Assembly: GCF_008973755.1 (NCBI RefSeq)
Contig: NZ_WBOM01000001.1
Coordinates: forward strand, 1-64,000
Source: Nitrincola alkalilacustris
GTDB taxonomy: Bacteria > Pseudomonadota > Gammaproteobacteria > Pseudomonadales > Balneatricaceae
Length of the DNA stretch: 64,000 nucleotides
Direction of reading: 5' to 3'
Shown here: positions 11,996 to 22,884 of the stretch, one piece after another
Layout: every line of letters begins with the position of its first letter
Position numbering within the stretch: the first letter of the stretch is position 1
The notes under the pieces: model-generated
Seen by the model: only the letters and a program-made list of their open reading frames with translations
Told to the model about the DNA's origin: nothing
Database searches by the model: none
Made by a program: the position numbers and the translations under genes

Positions 11996-12670
11996 ATGGC
12001 GATTACAGACTGGCCGGCTGCAGAGCGGCCAAGAGAAAAATTATTGGCGCAGGGTGCGGCGGCGTTATCGGATGCGGAGCTGCTGGCGATCTTCCTGCGC
12101 ACAGGGGTCAAGGGCAAGAGTGCTGTCGATCTGGCGCGTGAGTTACTGCATCATTTCGGTGGGTTGAGGCGCCTGCTGGAATGCTCTGAGCAGGCGTTTT
12201 GTCAGGCGCATGGGCTGGGCAGTGCCAAGTATGTGCAGTTGCAGGCGGTGCTGGAGATGGCGCGCAGGCACCTTGAGGCGAGTCTGAGCCGTGGTTCGGC
12301 ACTGGACAGCCCGCAAACGGTCAAGCGCTATCTGACGGCACAGCTTCGACATGAGCCGCGGGAGGTGTTCTCCTGTCTGCTGCTGGATAACCACCATCGT
12401 GTAATCCATTACGAAGCGCTGTTTCAGGGCACGATCAATGCGGCATCCGTTTATCCGCGGGAAGTAGTCAAGCTGGCACTGGCCCACAATGCCGCCGCGA
12501 TGATCCTCGCACACAACCACCCCTCAGGTATTGCCGAGCCCTCGATGGCTGATCGTCAGATCACCGACCGCCTCAAGAGTGCCCTTGAACTGGTCGATAT
12601 CCGCGTGCTGGATCATATGGTGGTTGGCGACAGCGAGGTGGTTTCGTTTGCTGAACGGGGCTGGATCTGA
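11996..12670 (+). CDS. radC: RadC family JAB-domain protein
   Basis: The ATG at 11996 is chosen because a full AAGGAGGTG ribosome site precedes it and homologues begin [17 protein letters not shown]; a longer open frame to 11921 is not supported. The 224-aa product has an N-terminal helix-hairpin-helix region (about 1-90) and a C-terminal JAB/MPN-like metal domain with [15 protein letters not shown] (H-x-H and D ligands). RadC was named for radiation sensitivity, but that role has been withdrawn and its function is not known. Confidence 0.95.
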   Translation: MAITDWPAAERPREKLLAQGAAALSDAELLAIFLRTGVKGKSAVDLARELLHHFGGLRRLLECSEQAFCQAHGLGSAKYVQLQAVLEMARRHLEASLSRGSALDSPQTVKRYLTAQLRHEPREVFSCLLLDNHHRVIHYEALFQGTINAASVYPREVVKLALAHNAAAMILAHNHPSGIAEPSMADRQITDRLKSALELVDIRVLDHMVVGDSEVVSFAERGWI

Positions 12671-12789
12671 GAAAGTGGATAAAAAATCAACAATCAGCTG
12701 GCTTAATGACAATAGTTCGGATAGTATATGCGCCCTCCTATCCCTTAATGGTACGGGATTCTGTTCGGATCATTGAACGCTCCGCCTGA

Positions 12790-12811
12790 GAGAGCATTGG
12801 TATTCGCTCTC
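12790..12811 (+). promoter_or_regulatory. Hairpin in the rpmB leader
   Basis: GAGAGC and GCTCTC form a 6-bp inverted repeat around a 10-nt loop about 50 nt before rpmB. No T-run follows, so it is not a terminator. The rest of the 191-bp radC-rpmB gap shows nothing I recognise. A role in ribosomal-protein control is only a possibility. Confidence 0.3.
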
Positions 12812-12861
12812 AATAAACATCGGATAGGGTAAACGTAACTTACAATTTCAGGGTTAATGCA

Positions 12862-13098
12862 ATGTCTCGAGTTTGCATGGTAACGGGCAAAGGCCCGATG
12901 ACCGGGAACAATGTTTCCCACTCCAACCGTAAAACGCGCCGTCGTTTTCTGCCGAACCTGCACTGGCACCGTTTCTGGGTAGAGAATGAAAACCGTTTTA
13001 TCCGTCTGCGTGTTTCTTCAAAAGGCATGCGTATCATTGATAAGAAAGGCATTGATGTTGTTCTGAACGAACTGCGTGCCCGTGGCGAGAAGGTTTGA
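12862..13098 (+). CDS. rpmB: 50S ribosomal protein L28
   Basis: The 78-aa sequence [21 protein letters not shown]..., with [13 protein letters not shown] and [18 protein letters not shown], is a full-length L28. It differs from the E. coli protein mainly at scattered positions (for example W instead of S in NLHWHRFW). rpmG follows after 11 bp in the usual order. Confidence 0.98.
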   Translation: MSRVCMVTGKGPMTGNNVSHSNRKTRRRFLPNLHWHRFWVENENRFIRLRVSSKGMRIIDKKGIDVVLNELRARGEKV

Positions 13099-13109
13099 GG
13101 AGCTAGACG

Positions 13110-13280
13110 ATGGCTAAGAAAGGCGCTCGTGAAAAGATTCGACTGGTTTCCTCTGCAGGAACAGGTCACTTTTACACTACAGACAAGAACAAGCGTAACA
13201 CTCCGGACAAGTTCGAATTCAAGAAATACGATCCTGTTGTCCGTAAGCACGTGATCTACAAGGAAGCCAAGATCAAGTAA
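13110..13280 (+). CDS. rpmG: 50S ribosomal protein L33
   Basis: A short 56-aa gene: [20 protein letters not shown], then [20 protein letters not shown] and [16 protein letters not shown]. It has no cysteines, so it is the zinc-independent (C-minus) form of L33. GAGGAG lies 7-8 nt before the ATG, directly after the rpmB stop, so the two are one operon. Confidence 0.97.
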   Translation: MAKKGAREKIRLVSSAGTGHFYTTDKNKRNTPDKFEFKKYDPVVRKHVIYKEAKIK

Positions 13281-13301
13281 TATTGATCTCAGCCGACATG
13301 A

Positions 13302-13399
13302 CTGGCAACTGCTCCTGCGTTGCCAGCATACTGCACATTCCTGTGCATCGCTGCCAATTGCTCCTGCATTGTCAGCATACTGCACATCCCTGTGTATAA
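13302..13399 (+). repeat. Tandem duplicated 49-nt element, each copy forming two hairpins
   Basis: Positions 13302-13350 and 13351-13399 are two head-to-tail copies, identical at 41 of 49 positions by my alignment. Copy 1 contains a perfect 8-bp stem (CTGGCAAC/GTTGCCAG) and a 6-bp stem (TGCACA/TGTGCA). In copy 2 one stem pair changes from C-G to T-A on both sides, another site becomes a mismatch, and the second stem is kept by a G.T pair. The block lies between the rpmG stop and its terminator, so it should be transcribed as the 3' end of the rpmBG mRNA. Confidence 0.8.
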
Positions 13400-13427
13400 A
13401 AAGCCCGGACTCAGTGTCGGGCTTTTT
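13398..13427 (+). terminator. Rho-independent terminator of rpmB-rpmG
   Basis: AAAAAGCCCG-AC pairs with GTCGGGCTTTTT (one bulged G) around a short loop and runs into a T tract. Confidence 0.9.
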
Positions 13428-13508
13428 TCGTTTTGTGCTCTGCGATCTGCTACTGTCAGGATGCGTTTTTAGTTGTGACTTTGTCATTCCCATGTGGAGC
13501 TGAATAAG

Positions 13509-14381
13509 ATGGTGCGACTGATCCCTTTTGTGTTTGTGCTGCTCTGGAGTACCGGCTTTATCGGCGCCAGATATGCGCTGCCGTGGATTGAGCCTTTCAA
13601 CCTTCTGTTTATCCGCATGCTGATGACCCTGGCGGTTTTTCTGCTGCTGATTGTGATTTTCCGGGCCAACTGGCCCTCGCGGCGCAATGCCGGGCACCAG
13701 ATGGTAGTGGGGTTGCTGGTGCATGCGGCTTACCTCGGGGGCGTCTTTGCGGCGATCCGTTGGCAACTGCCAGCCGGGGTGACGGCCTTGATTGTAGGCT
13801 TGCAACCGCTGCTGACCGCTGTGATGTCCTGGTACTGGTTGCATCAGCGTCTGCACTGGCAACAGTGGCTGGGTCTGGCGGCTGGTCTGGTCGGGGTCTG
13901 CATGGTGCTGCTCAGTGGCTTGCAGGGACAGCAGTTTGAGGTCAAATTTGTGGCCCTGATTGCGGTACTTGTGGCACTGCTGGGTATTTCGATCGGAACC
14001 CTGTATCAGAAACGCTTCGGCGCCGGTGTGGATCTGTTGACCGGCTCCTTCTTTCAGTATCTGTCGACTGTGGTCAGCATGGGGATTCTCACCTGGTTAT
14101 TTGAGACGGGTGAGATTGTCTGGCATCCCGAACTGATTGGTGCACTGCTGTGGCTGGTGTTCGGCCTGTCGGTAGGGGCGATTCTGCTGCTGATGCTGAT
14201 GATTCGCCGTGGCGAGGTCTCGCGAGTGGCCAGCTACTTCTACCTGGTGCCTCCCCTGACAGTGCTGGAGGCCTGGTGGCTGTTTGATGAGCAGCTGTCA
14301 TGGCTGGCACTGTTGGGTATTGCGGTGACCGTGGTCGGTGTATATAAGGTGCTGCGCGCGCCTGCCGTTGCCACATCCTGA
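13509..14381 (+). CDS. EamA/DMT family transporter
   Basis: About ten hydrophobic segments over 290 aa in two repeated halves of five, the pattern of drug/metabolite exporters. It begins IPFVFVLLWSTGFIGARYALPWIEPFNLLFIRML, typical of EamA repeats, and the second half carries FGLSVGAILLLMLMIRRGEVSRVASYFYLVPPLT. These inner-membrane carriers usually export metabolites or amino acids; the substrate cannot be read from sequence. I choose the ATG at 13509 (GGAG 9 nt before) over an in-frame GTG at 13494. Confidence 0.88.
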   Translation: MVRLIPFVFVLLWSTGFIGARYALPWIEPFNLLFIRMLMTLAVFLLLIVIFRANWPSRRNAGHQMVVGLLVHAAYLGGVFAAIRWQLPAGVTALIVGLQPLLTAVMSWYWLHQRLHWQQWLGLAAGLVGVCMVLLSGLQGQQFEVKFVALIAVLVALLGISIGTLYQKRFGAGVDLLTGSFFQYLSTVVSMGILTWLFETGEIVWHPELIGALLWLVFGLSVGAILLLMLMIRRGEVSRVASYFYLVPPLTVLEAWWLFDEQLSWLALLGIAVTVVGVYKVLRAPAVATS

Positions 14382-14402
14382 TGTCGGGGAAGAGAAAAAG
14401 TC

Positions 14403-15215
14403 ATGCCTGAGTTACCAGAAGTTGAAACCACCTGCCGAGGGATCGAACCTCATGTTACAGGGCGTCATGTCCGTCGACTGGTGGTGCGCCAGCCGCGGCT
14501 GCGCTGGCCGGTCCCTGCAGAGTTGACGGAGCTGCTGCCTCAGAGAAGGGTTCTGCAGGTGTCACGCCGTGGCAAGTACCTGTTGATCGGTTTTGATCAG
14601 GGGGATCTGCTGGTGCATCTGGGGATGTCGGGCAGTCTGCGGATATTGCCGCAGGGGGCGCCGGCAGGTAAGCATGATCATGTTGATCTGGAGCTGGATG
14701 ATGGCCAGTTGCTGCGCCTGACGGATCCGCGTCGCTTTGGTTCTGTGCTATGGCAGCCCAGAGGTACGGAGCACCCGTTGCTGGCCAGGCTGGGGCCTGA
14801 GCCACTTGGTGATATGTTTGATGCCGATTACCTGTATGCTTGTTGTAAGGGACGACGCTGTGCGATCAAGCAATTGATCATGGATAGCCATGTTGTAGTG
14901 GGTGTTGGCAATATCTACGCCAGCGAAGCGCTGTTTGCCGCAGGAATAGATCCCAGAAGAGCGGCGGGGCGTATATCAGCTGAAAGGCTGGCGCGGTTGG
15001 TGATCGAGATCAAACGCATACTTGGTTATGCGATCCAGCGTGGCGGTACAACACTGCGTGATTTTGTCGGAGGCGATGGCAAGCCCGGTTATTTTCAGCA
15101 GGAATTATATGTTTATGGCAGGGCGGGCGAGCCCTGTAAAACCTGCGCCGCGCCTCTGAAAGAGATAAAGCTCGGGCAGAGAAGCAGTGTGTTTTGTGGT
15201 TATTGTCAGAAGTAG
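14403..15215 (+). CDS. mutM: Formamidopyrimidine-DNA glycosylase
   Basis: A 270-aa Fpg protein. The N-terminus MPELPEVE provides the catalytic proline (P2 after Met removal) and glutamate E3. A conserved lysine lies in [10 protein letters not shown], the H2TH core in [14 protein letters not shown], and the C-terminal zinc finger has two Cys pairs (PCKTC and FCGYC). It removes 8-oxoguanine and other oxidised purines. The gene lies 21 bp after the EamA transporter. Confidence 0.98.
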   Translation: MPELPEVETTCRGIEPHVTGRHVRRLVVRQPRLRWPVPAELTELLPQRRVLQVSRRGKYLLIGFDQGDLLVHLGMSGSLRILPQGAPAGKHDHVDLELDDGQLLRLTDPRRFGSVLWQPRGTEHPLLARLGPEPLGDMFDADYLYACCKGRRCAIKQLIMDSHVVVGVGNIYASEALFAAGIDPRRAAGRISAERLARLVIEIKRILGYAIQRGGTTLRDFVGGDGKPGYFQQELYVYGRAGEPCKTCAAPLKEIKLGQRSSVFCGYCQK

Positions 15216-15243
15216 CGCTTTGGCACCAAATTGAGTAATTGTC

Positions 15244-16164
15244 ATGAATAGTGCATTTGGCTGGATCAATACCAGTACCGACGAAGTGAAAGAGAGTGAC
15301 GAGCAGCGCGAGCGTCTGCGCGATAAGCTGGCCCTGCATCAGTGGTTGGCCCGGCGCGAGGTGTTTCAGGTCGGTGATGGTGCTGTGCATTGTGAGCTTT
15401 ACGAACATGCACCGGATTCGCCGATTCTGCTGTTTTTACCCGGACTGGGCACTTACTGTGAGCTTTATGCAGAACTGCTGGGGCGTGTATCCGAAGCAGG
15501 TTTCAATGTTGTGGGCGTTGATATGCGTGGTCATGGCTACTCGAAAGGGGAGCGCGGTGACTATCGTGTCGAGCAGGTTGTAGAAGATCTGCAGCAGGTG
15601 CTTGATCTTCTGCAGCAGCGTTTCTCCGGCCCCATCGGGGTGTATGGTTACTCGATAGGCGGTTTGCTGGCGGCAGCGCTGGCTGAGCGTGATGAGCGAG
15701 TGCACTCGGTGCTGTGCGGAACACTTCTGTTGACCGAAGAGCCGCCCGATTTTCTGCATCAGTTAGGTTGGAGCTGGACCTGGGGCAGTGCGATGCTGTT
15801 CCCCTCCTGGAAGCTGCCGCTGAAGTCCGTATTGGATTATGACCGGCTGCTGGCGTCTCATCCGGCCAGAGAGGAGATTAAAAACGATCCGCGACTGATC
15901 TACGACTATCCTCTGGGAACCCTGGCCAGTCTGTTCACTTATCGCAGTGGCGTGATGAAACAATCCTATGATTTCAAAGCGGCAATCATTCACGGGACTT
16001 GCGATGACGTACTGTCGATGGCGTACTCGGAGCGTATCATCCAGGCGATGAAGCATCCCTTCACGCTGATTCCGGTGGAGGGCGGCGGGCATATGCTGCC
16101 CTGGGATGAGCCTGAGCGTCTGGCTGCCATGACGGCAGACTGGTTCAAAAACACTCTTGCCTGA
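15244..16164 (+). CDS. Alpha/beta hydrolase (lysophospholipase / monoacylglycerol lipase type)
   Basis: The 306-aa protein carries a serine-hydrolase triad: nucleophile in VYGYSIGG (near residue 139), an acid in HGTCDDVLS, and the histidine in EGGGHMLPWDEPER. The strand GVDMRGHGYSKGERG is characteristic of the Hydrolase_4 group of monoacylglycerol lipases and lysophospholipases. There is no signal peptide, so it is probably cytosolic. It precedes a phosphate-controlled glycosyltransferase, and a role in lipid turnover would fit, but the substrate is inferred. Confidence 0.82.
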   Translation: MNSAFGWINTSTDEVKESDEQRERLRDKLALHQWLARREVFQVGDGAVHCELYEHAPDSPILLFLPGLGTYCELYAELLGRVSEAGFNVVGVDMRGHGYSKGERGDYRVEQVVEDLQQVLDLLQQRFSGPIGVYGYSIGGLLAAALAERDERVHSVLCGTLLLTEEPPDFLHQLGWSWTWGSAMLFPSWKLPLKSVLDYDRLLASHPAREEIKNDPRLIYDYPLGTLASLFTYRSGVMKQSYDFKAAIIHGTCDDVLSMAYSERIIQAMKHPFTLIPVEGGGHMLPWDEPERLAAMTADWFKNTLA

Positions 16165-16196
16165 ATCTCTTTGAGCAGGGCTTGATTCGGGCAGCC

Positions 16197-16257
16197 TGTC
16201 ACCAAGGTGTCATGGCGTTGTTATGGTGTTGTTATGATGGTGTCATGGCAGTGTCAT
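16197..16257 (+). promoter_or_regulatory. Six-unit Pho-box (PhoB) array
   Basis: Six hexamers occur at an exact 11-bp period: TGTCAC (16197), TGTCAT (16208), TGTTAT (16219), TGTTAT (16230), TGTCAT (16241) and TGTCAT (16252). PhoB binds head-to-tail TGTCA-type repeats 11 bp apart, so this reads as three adjacent Pho boxes. A possible -10 (CATAAT, 16269-16274) lies 11 bp after the last unit, the usual place in PhoB-activated promoters, where the box replaces the -35. Confidence 0.85.
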
Positions 16258-16303
16258 CATGACCTGCTCATAATCTCCTGATCTATCCGTATCAGGAGAT
16301 AAC

Positions 16304-17326
16304 ATGCGAATCCTCTATGCGATACAGGGCACGGGCAACGGGCATATCACACGTGCCCGTGTGATGGCTCCAGCCTTGCAGCGAGCCGGTATTCAGACCG
16401 ATTATCTGTTCAGTGGTCGTCATCCAGATGCCTATTTTGATATGGAGTGCTTCGGGGAGTATCAGACGCGAACCGGCCTTACGCTCGTCACGCATGCCGG
16501 CAGGGTGTCAAAGTGGCAGACGTTGCGAAGCAGTCGGCTGGGTGAGTTCTGCCGTGATGTTCGCCGTCTGGATCTGTCGGCATATGAGCTGGTGCTGACC
16601 GATTTCGAGCCGGTAGCGGCCTGGGCTGCATGGCGTCAGAAACGTCGCTGCATAGGGCTGGCACATCAATATGCTTTGTGCTTTCCCTTACCCGGCACTG
16701 AAAAAACTCCGTTCCTCAAACAGGCGGTTTCACTTTTTGCACCTGCAGATATCCGACTTGGGATCCACTGGCAGGCCTTTGATGCCCCGATACTGCCTCC
16801 CATGATTCTGCCTCAGACTTATCCCCTGCATCACGATGCTTCAACAATCCTGGTCTATCTTCCATTTGAGGAGAGGGGTGAGGTTCAACAGTGGCTGCAG
16901 CAGTTTCCCGACTATCATTTCAGGATTTACCTGAAAACCGAAGCGCCGAGTTGTGAGGAGAATCTCACCTTTCTGCCCTTGTCGCGTGAAGGGTTTCAGC
17001 AGGATCTGGCACGCTGTGGGGGTGTTATCTGTAATGCGGGATTCGGGCTGTGCAGTGAGGCGATGCAAAGTGGCAAGAAGCTGCTGGTGAAGCCGCTGAA
17101 AGGCCAGATAGAGCAGTTCTCGAATGCAGTGATACTTCAGCAGATGCAGCGGGCAAGCATTATAAGCAGCTTCGACGCAGACCTGACTGCTTCCTGGCTG
17201 GAGCAGGCTGGTGCTGATCTGATGAGGCTTCCTGATGTTGCAGGCAGTGTTGCGCACTGGCTGAAAGAGGGGGCTGTGGGGGCACCGGAGGTATTGGCCA
17301 GGCAGTTATGGCAGGTGGCTGAATAG
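16304..17326 (+). CDS. MJ1255-type glycosyltransferase, predicted phosphate-starvation gene
   Basis: A 340-aa GT-B fold protein. The N-terminus MRILYAIQGTGNGHITRA is the nucleotide-sugar glycosyltransferase start seen in the MJ1255/VC2487 group, and the C-terminal half has the donor-binding region CNAGFGLCSEAMQSGKKLLVKPLKGQIEQ. No signal peptide or membrane helix is seen. AGGAG precedes the ATG. The leader carries the PhoB array, so expression should rise when phosphate is scarce. A role in making glycolipids that replace phospholipids is an inference; a surface-polysaccharide role is also possible. Confidence 0.82.
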   Translation: MRILYAIQGTGNGHITRARVMAPALQRAGIQTDYLFSGRHPDAYFDMECFGEYQTRTGLTLVTHAGRVSKWQTLRSSRLGEFCRDVRRLDLSAYELVLTDFEPVAAWAAWRQKRRCIGLAHQYALCFPLPGTEKTPFLKQAVSLFAPADIRLGIHWQAFDAPILPPMILPQTYPLHHDASTILVYLPFEERGEVQQWLQQFPDYHFRIYLKTEAPSCEENLTFLPLSREGFQQDLARCGGVICNAGFGLCSEAMQSGKKLLVKPLKGQIEQFSNAVILQQMQRASIISSFDADLTASWLEQAGADLMRLPDVAGSVAHWLKEGAVGAPEVLARQLWQVAE

Positions 17327-17348
17327 GTTACTCGGAACCCAAAAGGCA

Positions 17349-17380
17349 AAAGGGGTGTATTATCCATAATACACCCCTTT
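17349..17380 (+). terminator. Terminator after the glycosyltransferase gene
   Basis: A perfect 14-15 bp inverted repeat (AAAGGGGTGTATTAT / ATAATACACCCCTTT) with a minimal loop starts 22 bp after the stop codon. The T-run is short on the plus strand. Confidence 0.8.
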
Positions 17381-18857
<1,477 letters not shown>

Positions 18858-18879
18858 AACTTATTGTAAACAGGAATCC

Positions 18880-21069
18880 ATGTCGATGAGTGAAGAAGCG
18901 CTGTTGCTGAACGAACAGGTTGAGGAGCAGGTGACGGCCGAGGCGGCGGCTGCTCTGCTGGAGAGTCGGGAGATTTTGCCTACCATAGACCCGATAGAGG
19001 AGGTGCCGGTTGATCTGAAGGCTTCGGAGCTCTATATCAACCGTGAGCTCAGCCATCTTCAGTTCAACGTGCGGGTGCTCGAGCAGGCGCTGGATGAGAG
19101 TTATCCACTGCTGGAACGGCTGATGTTTCTGCTGATCTTCTCCAGCAACCTGGATGAGTTCTTCGAGATACGTGTCGCCGAGCAGATGCGCCAGCTCAAG
19201 TATGGCCGTGAGGATGTCGGCCCTGATGCGCTGCATCCGCAGAAGGTGCTGGAGAAGATCCGGGAGATCTGTGAGATCAATGTCGAGCGCCAGTACAAGA
19301 TTCTGAATGAGATCATGTTCCCGGCACTTGAGTCGCAGGGTATCCGCTTCATGCGCCGAGGCCAGTGGTCCGATGTGCAGCGGGCCTGGGTCAAGGAGTT
19401 CTTTGAGGAGAAGGTGTTGCCGGTGATCAGTCCGATCGGGCTGGATCCATCCCACCCTTTCCCACGACTGGTCAACAAAAGTCTCAACTTTATCGTACAG
19501 CTTGAGGGGAAGGATGCGTTCGGGCGTGAGACGGGACTGGCGATCATCCCGGCACCACGCTCACTGCCGCGTCTGATCCGCCTGCCGGATGAGCTGTGTG
19601 ATGGTGGTGATAACCTGATCTTTCTCTCCTCCATGATCCATGAGTTTGCTGCCGAACTCTTCCCCGGCATGAAGGTGCGTGGCTGTTACCAGTTCCGCAT
19701 CACGCGAAATGCCGACCTGAGTTTCGACCTGGAAGAGATCGAGGATCTGGCGCATACCCTGCGTGGTGAGCTGCATTCGCGCAAGTTCGGTGATGCGGTC
19801 AGGCTGGAGGTGGATAACCGCTCACCACAGGAACTGATCGCCTTCCTGCAGGAGGAGTTCCGTCTGGCAGACAGCCATGTCTATCGTGTCGATGGGCCGG
19901 TTAACCTGACACGTCTGAATGCCGTACGCGAGCTGGTGGATCGCCCGGCCCTGCACTGGAAGCCCTTCACTCCCGGTATGCCAGGTAAACTGCGTACAGA
20001 CAAGGATATCTTCACCATTCTGCGCAAGGGAGATATTCTGCTGCATCATCCCTTTCAGTCCTTTTCACCGGTGCTGGACCTGTTGCGGCAGGCGGCCAAG
20101 GATCCTGATGTGATTGCGATCAAACAGACGCTCTATCGCACAGGGGTCAAGTCCGACATCGTCAACTCGCTGGTGGATGCGGCGCGTAACGGCAAGGAGG
20201 TGACGGTTGTCATTGAGCTGCGTGCACGCTTTGATGAAGAGAGTAACCTGAACCTGGCGAGTCGCCTGCAGGAGGCTGGCTGTCTGGTGGTGTACGGTGT
20301 AGTCGGTTACAAGACCCATGCCAAGATGGTGCTGATTGTAAGGCGCGAGGGCAATAACCTGGTGCGTTACTGCCATCTGGGTACCGGCAACTATCACTCA
20401 GGCACGGCGCGCCTCTACACGGATTACAGCTACCTGACCGCGGATGCCGATGTGGGTGAGGATGTGCACAAGGTGTTCCAGCAACTGACCGGCATGGGCA
20501 AGATCCAGAAGCTGAAAAAACTCTACAACGCCCCCTTTACCCTGCATGCACGCATGCTGGAGCTGATCTATAACGAGATACGGCAGTATCAGGCGGGGCA
20601 GAAGGGCCACATCATCATCAAGGTGAATGGCCTGACCGAGCCGAAACTGATCCGTGCGCTTTATGAAGCTTCGCAGGCCGGTGTCCAGATCGATCTGATC
20701 ATTCGTGGCATGTGCCGCCTTCGTCCGGGGCTGCCGGGTATTTCCGATAATATTCGGGTGCACTCGATAGTCGGTCGCTTTCTGGAACACACTCGCGTCT
20801 ATTACTTTGCCAACAGTGGTGATCCGCTGGTGTATTGCAGCAGCGCTGACTGGATGGAGCGTAACATGCTGCACCGGGTCGAGACAGGTTTCCAGTTGAC
20901 CGGCAGAAACGCAGAGCGTATCAAGAATGAGCTGGACTACTACCTGCAGGACAATACCCAGAGCTGGGAGCTGCACTCGGATGGCAGCTATACGCTGTTG
21001 CAGCCTGCAGAGGGCGAGGAGCGCTTCTGTGCACAGCAAAAGCTGCTGGAAGAGTTTGCCGTGCTTTGA
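18880..21069 (+). CDS. ppk1: Polyphosphate kinase 1
   Basis: A 729-aa PPK1 with its N-terminal, head and two phospholipase-D-like C-terminal domains. The catalytic histidine is in [14 protein letters not shown] and a second conserved His motif is [22 protein letters not shown]. It makes inorganic polyphosphate from ATP reversibly. The start is ATG 18880 or 18886 (AGGAA upstream); the longer open frame overlaps hemB. Position behind hemB under one Pho box predicts induction by phosphate limitation. It carries an acidic N-terminal tail of about 50 residues before the conserved [18 protein letters not shown]. Confidence 0.97.
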   Translation: MSMSEEALLLNEQVEEQVTAEAAAALLESREILPTIDPIEEVPVDLKASELYINRELSHLQFNVRVLEQALDESYPLLERLMFLLIFSSNLDEFFEIRVAEQMRQLKYGREDVGPDALHPQKVLEKIREICEINVERQYKILNEIMFPALESQGIRFMRRGQWSDVQRAWVKEFFEEKVLPVISPIGLDPSHPFPRLVNKSLNFIVQLEGKDAFGRETGLAIIPAPRSLPRLIRLPDELCDGGDNLIFLSSMIHEFAAELFPGMKVRGCYQFRITRNADLSFDLEEIEDLAHTLRGELHSRKFGDAVRLEVDNRSPQELIAFLQEEFRLADSHVYRVDGPVNLTRLNAVRELVDRPALHWKPFTPGMPGKLRTDKDIFTILRKGDILLHHPFQSFSPVLDLLRQAAKDPDVIAIKQTLYRTGVKSDIVNSLVDAARNGKEVTVVIELRARFDEESNLNLASRLQEAGCLVVYGVVGYKTHAKMVLIVRREGNNLVRYCHLGTGNYHSGTARLYTDYSYLTADADVGEDVHKVFQQLTGMGKIQKLKKLYNAPFTLHARMLELIYNEIRQYQAGQKGHIIIKVNGLTEPKLIRALYEASQAGVQIDLIIRGMCRLRPGLPGISDNIRVHSIVGRFLEHTRVYYFANSGDPLVYCSSADWMERNMLHRVETGFQLTGRNAERIKNELDYYLQDNTQSWELHSDGSYTLLQPAEGEERFCAQQKLLEEFAVL

Positions 21070-21082
21070 TTTGGCGAGCGCT

Positions 21083-21925
21083 TCAGCGCCTTATGCTATC
21101 CAGCAAGCTGTTGAAACCTGATCGATAATCAGGGTGGATAAAGCGGTAGCCGGTGGCTTTCAGTCTTCGGTTACTGCAACGCTTGCTGCCTCCTCGACGT
21201 ATGATCCGGTGCTCTTTGATCTCGCTGCCGGTCTGCTCAGCCAGCCACTGCATTACTTCCGAAAGGGGCACCGGCAGGTCGTCGCTGGCCAGATAGCAGT
21301 CAGCCAGGGTTGCCCCTTCAAGATGCAGCTTCATCAGATGGTGCAGTACACCGGCACAATCATCACGATGAATCCTGTTGCTGAAATGGACCGGCTGATC
21401 GGGTGCTGCAATACCGGCCAGCACCTGATTGACCAGATGGTTTCGGCCTGGCCCATAGATCCCCGTGAAGCGCACAATGCTGCAGGGAATGCCGCAGTGG
21501 CGCGCCAGCTCTTCACCCTCCAGCAGCGCCTTGCCACTGAAGCCATCCGGTTCGGTGGGGCTGTCCTCATCGACCCACTCCCCACCTGTCTGATGATAGA
21601 CGCCACTGCTGCTGGCCAGAAAAAGATGTCTGGGTGATGCCGGAAGTGCTGCCAGTAGATGCTTGAGGTTTTCGATATAGGCTTGCCGGTATCCCTCCTC
21701 GGTGTGCTCCGTGGCACTGGCCAGCCAGACCAGATAATCACACTCTGGCAGCGAACTCAGTGTGGCCGGCTGGCTCATATCCGCGGCAATACCCTTTATG
21801 CCTGCCGGTAGCTGGTTTATATTACGGCGAATGCCATGGACGCTGGCGCCCTCAGCGATTAACTGAAGGCCGAGTGCCGATCCGACATCTCCGCATCCTG
21901 CAATCAGAATGCTGGTCTGGTTCAT
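21083..21925 (-). CDS. NAD-dependent epimerase/dehydratase (SDR, YeeZ-like)
   Basis: A 280-aa extended-type short-chain dehydrogenase fold. The N-terminus has the dinucleotide loop IAGCGDVGSALG (residues 8-19), followed by FLASSSGVYHQTGGEWVDE with a Ser/Tyr active-site pair. The TGxxGxxG of classical epimerases is replaced by GCGDVG, as in the YeeZ group of unknown substrate. AGGAG precedes the ATG at 21925. It is convergent with ppk1 (13 bp apart) and divergent from oxyR, a position that could place it near OxyR control, though I see no proof. Confidence 0.82.
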   Translation of the reverse strand: MNQTSILIAGCGDVGSALGLQLIAEGASVHGIRRNINQLPAGIKGIAADMSQPATLSSLPECDYLVWLASATEHTEEGYRQAYIENLKHLLAALPASPRHLFLASSSGVYHQTGGEWVDEDSPTEPDGFSGKALLEGEELARHCGIPCSIVRFTGIYGPGRNHLVNQVLAGIAAPDQPVHFSNRIHRDDCAGVLHHLMKLHLEGATLADCYLASDDLPVPLSEVMQWLAEQTGSEIKEHRIIRRGGSKRCSNRRLKATGYRFIHPDYRSGFNSLLDSIRR

Positions 21926-21972
21926 ATGGGTCTCCTTGCGGTATAAGTCGTTATCTTAACAGAGGAAAGCGC

Positions 21973-22884
21973 ATGACGCTGACAGAGCTACGTTACATAG
22001 TCACCCTGGCCCAGGAGCAGCACTTTGGCCATGCAGCGGAGCGGTGCTATGTATCGCAACCCACCCTCTCCATTGCCGTCAAAAAGCTGGAAGAGGAGTT
22101 GGGTGTTGCCCTGTTTGAGCGCAGCAAAAGCGCTGTCAGAGTCACGCCCATCGGTGAAAAGGTAATTCGCCAGGCACAGATAGTACTGGAGCAGGCCGAT
22201 GTGGTGCGTGACCTTGCCAAACACGGCAAGGATCAGCTTGCCAGTCCTCTGCGTGTGGGGGCGATCTATACGATTGGCCCCTATCTCTTCCCTCAATTGA
22301 TCCCCGAAGTACAGCAGCTGGCTCCCCAGATGCCGCTCTATATCGAAGAGAACTTCACGGAAAAACTGCGTATCAAGATACGTAACGGAGAGTTGGATGC
22401 GATCATCATCGCGCTGCCTTTCAACGAAGCGGATGTCCTCACGCGGGCGATCTTCGATGAACCTTTTGTCATGGTGATGCCGAAAGACCATCCTCTGACG
22501 CAGCAAAAGGAGGTTGATCCTGCCGTGATGGGTGAGGAGAGAATGCTGCTGCTGGGCGAAGGACACTGTTTTCGGGATCAGGTGCTGGAAGCCTGCCCGA
22601 CACTGAATAACTCTCTGCATGGTCAGCACCTTTTGAATGAAGGCAGTTCACTGGAAACCATTCGCATGATGGTGGCCTCGGGTCTGGGCAGCAGTGTGTT
22701 GCCTCTGTCGGCGGTTGAGGGCCATCCTTCCACACCTCTTGTTGCGGTTCGCCCTTTCCGTTCTCCTCCACCAATGCGTACCGTGGCTCTGGCCTGGCGT
22801 GCCAGTTTTCCACGGCCACAAGCGATAGAAGTGCTGGTGCAGGCGATCAATCGCTGTCAGGTGAAGCCTGTGGATAACAGCTGA
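21973..22884 (+). CDS. oxyR: Hydrogen-peroxide-sensing LysR regulator OxyR
   Basis: A 303-aa LysR protein beginning MTLTELRYIVTLAQEQHFGHAAERCYVSQPTLS, the OxyR-type winged helix. The sensor domain contains GEGHCFRDQVLEAC, two cysteines nine residues apart as in E. coli C199/C208, which form the regulatory disulfide. A longer open frame to 21760 is not used: AGAGGAAAG lies just before the ATG at 21973. The stop overlaps the recG start in TGATG, so recG is probably translationally coupled. Confidence 0.96.
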   Translation: MTLTELRYIVTLAQEQHFGHAAERCYVSQPTLSIAVKKLEEELGVALFERSKSAVRVTPIGEKVIRQAQIVLEQADVVRDLAKHGKDQLASPLRVGAIYTIGPYLFPQLIPEVQQLAPQMPLYIEENFTEKLRIKIRNGELDAIIIALPFNEADVLTRAIFDEPFVMVMPKDHPLTQQKEVDPAVMGEERMLLLGEGHCFRDQVLEACPTLNNSLHGQHLLNEGSSLETIRMMVASGLGSSVLPLSAVEGHPSTPLVAVRPFRSPPPMRTVALAWRASFPRPQAIEVLVQAINRCQVKPVDNS

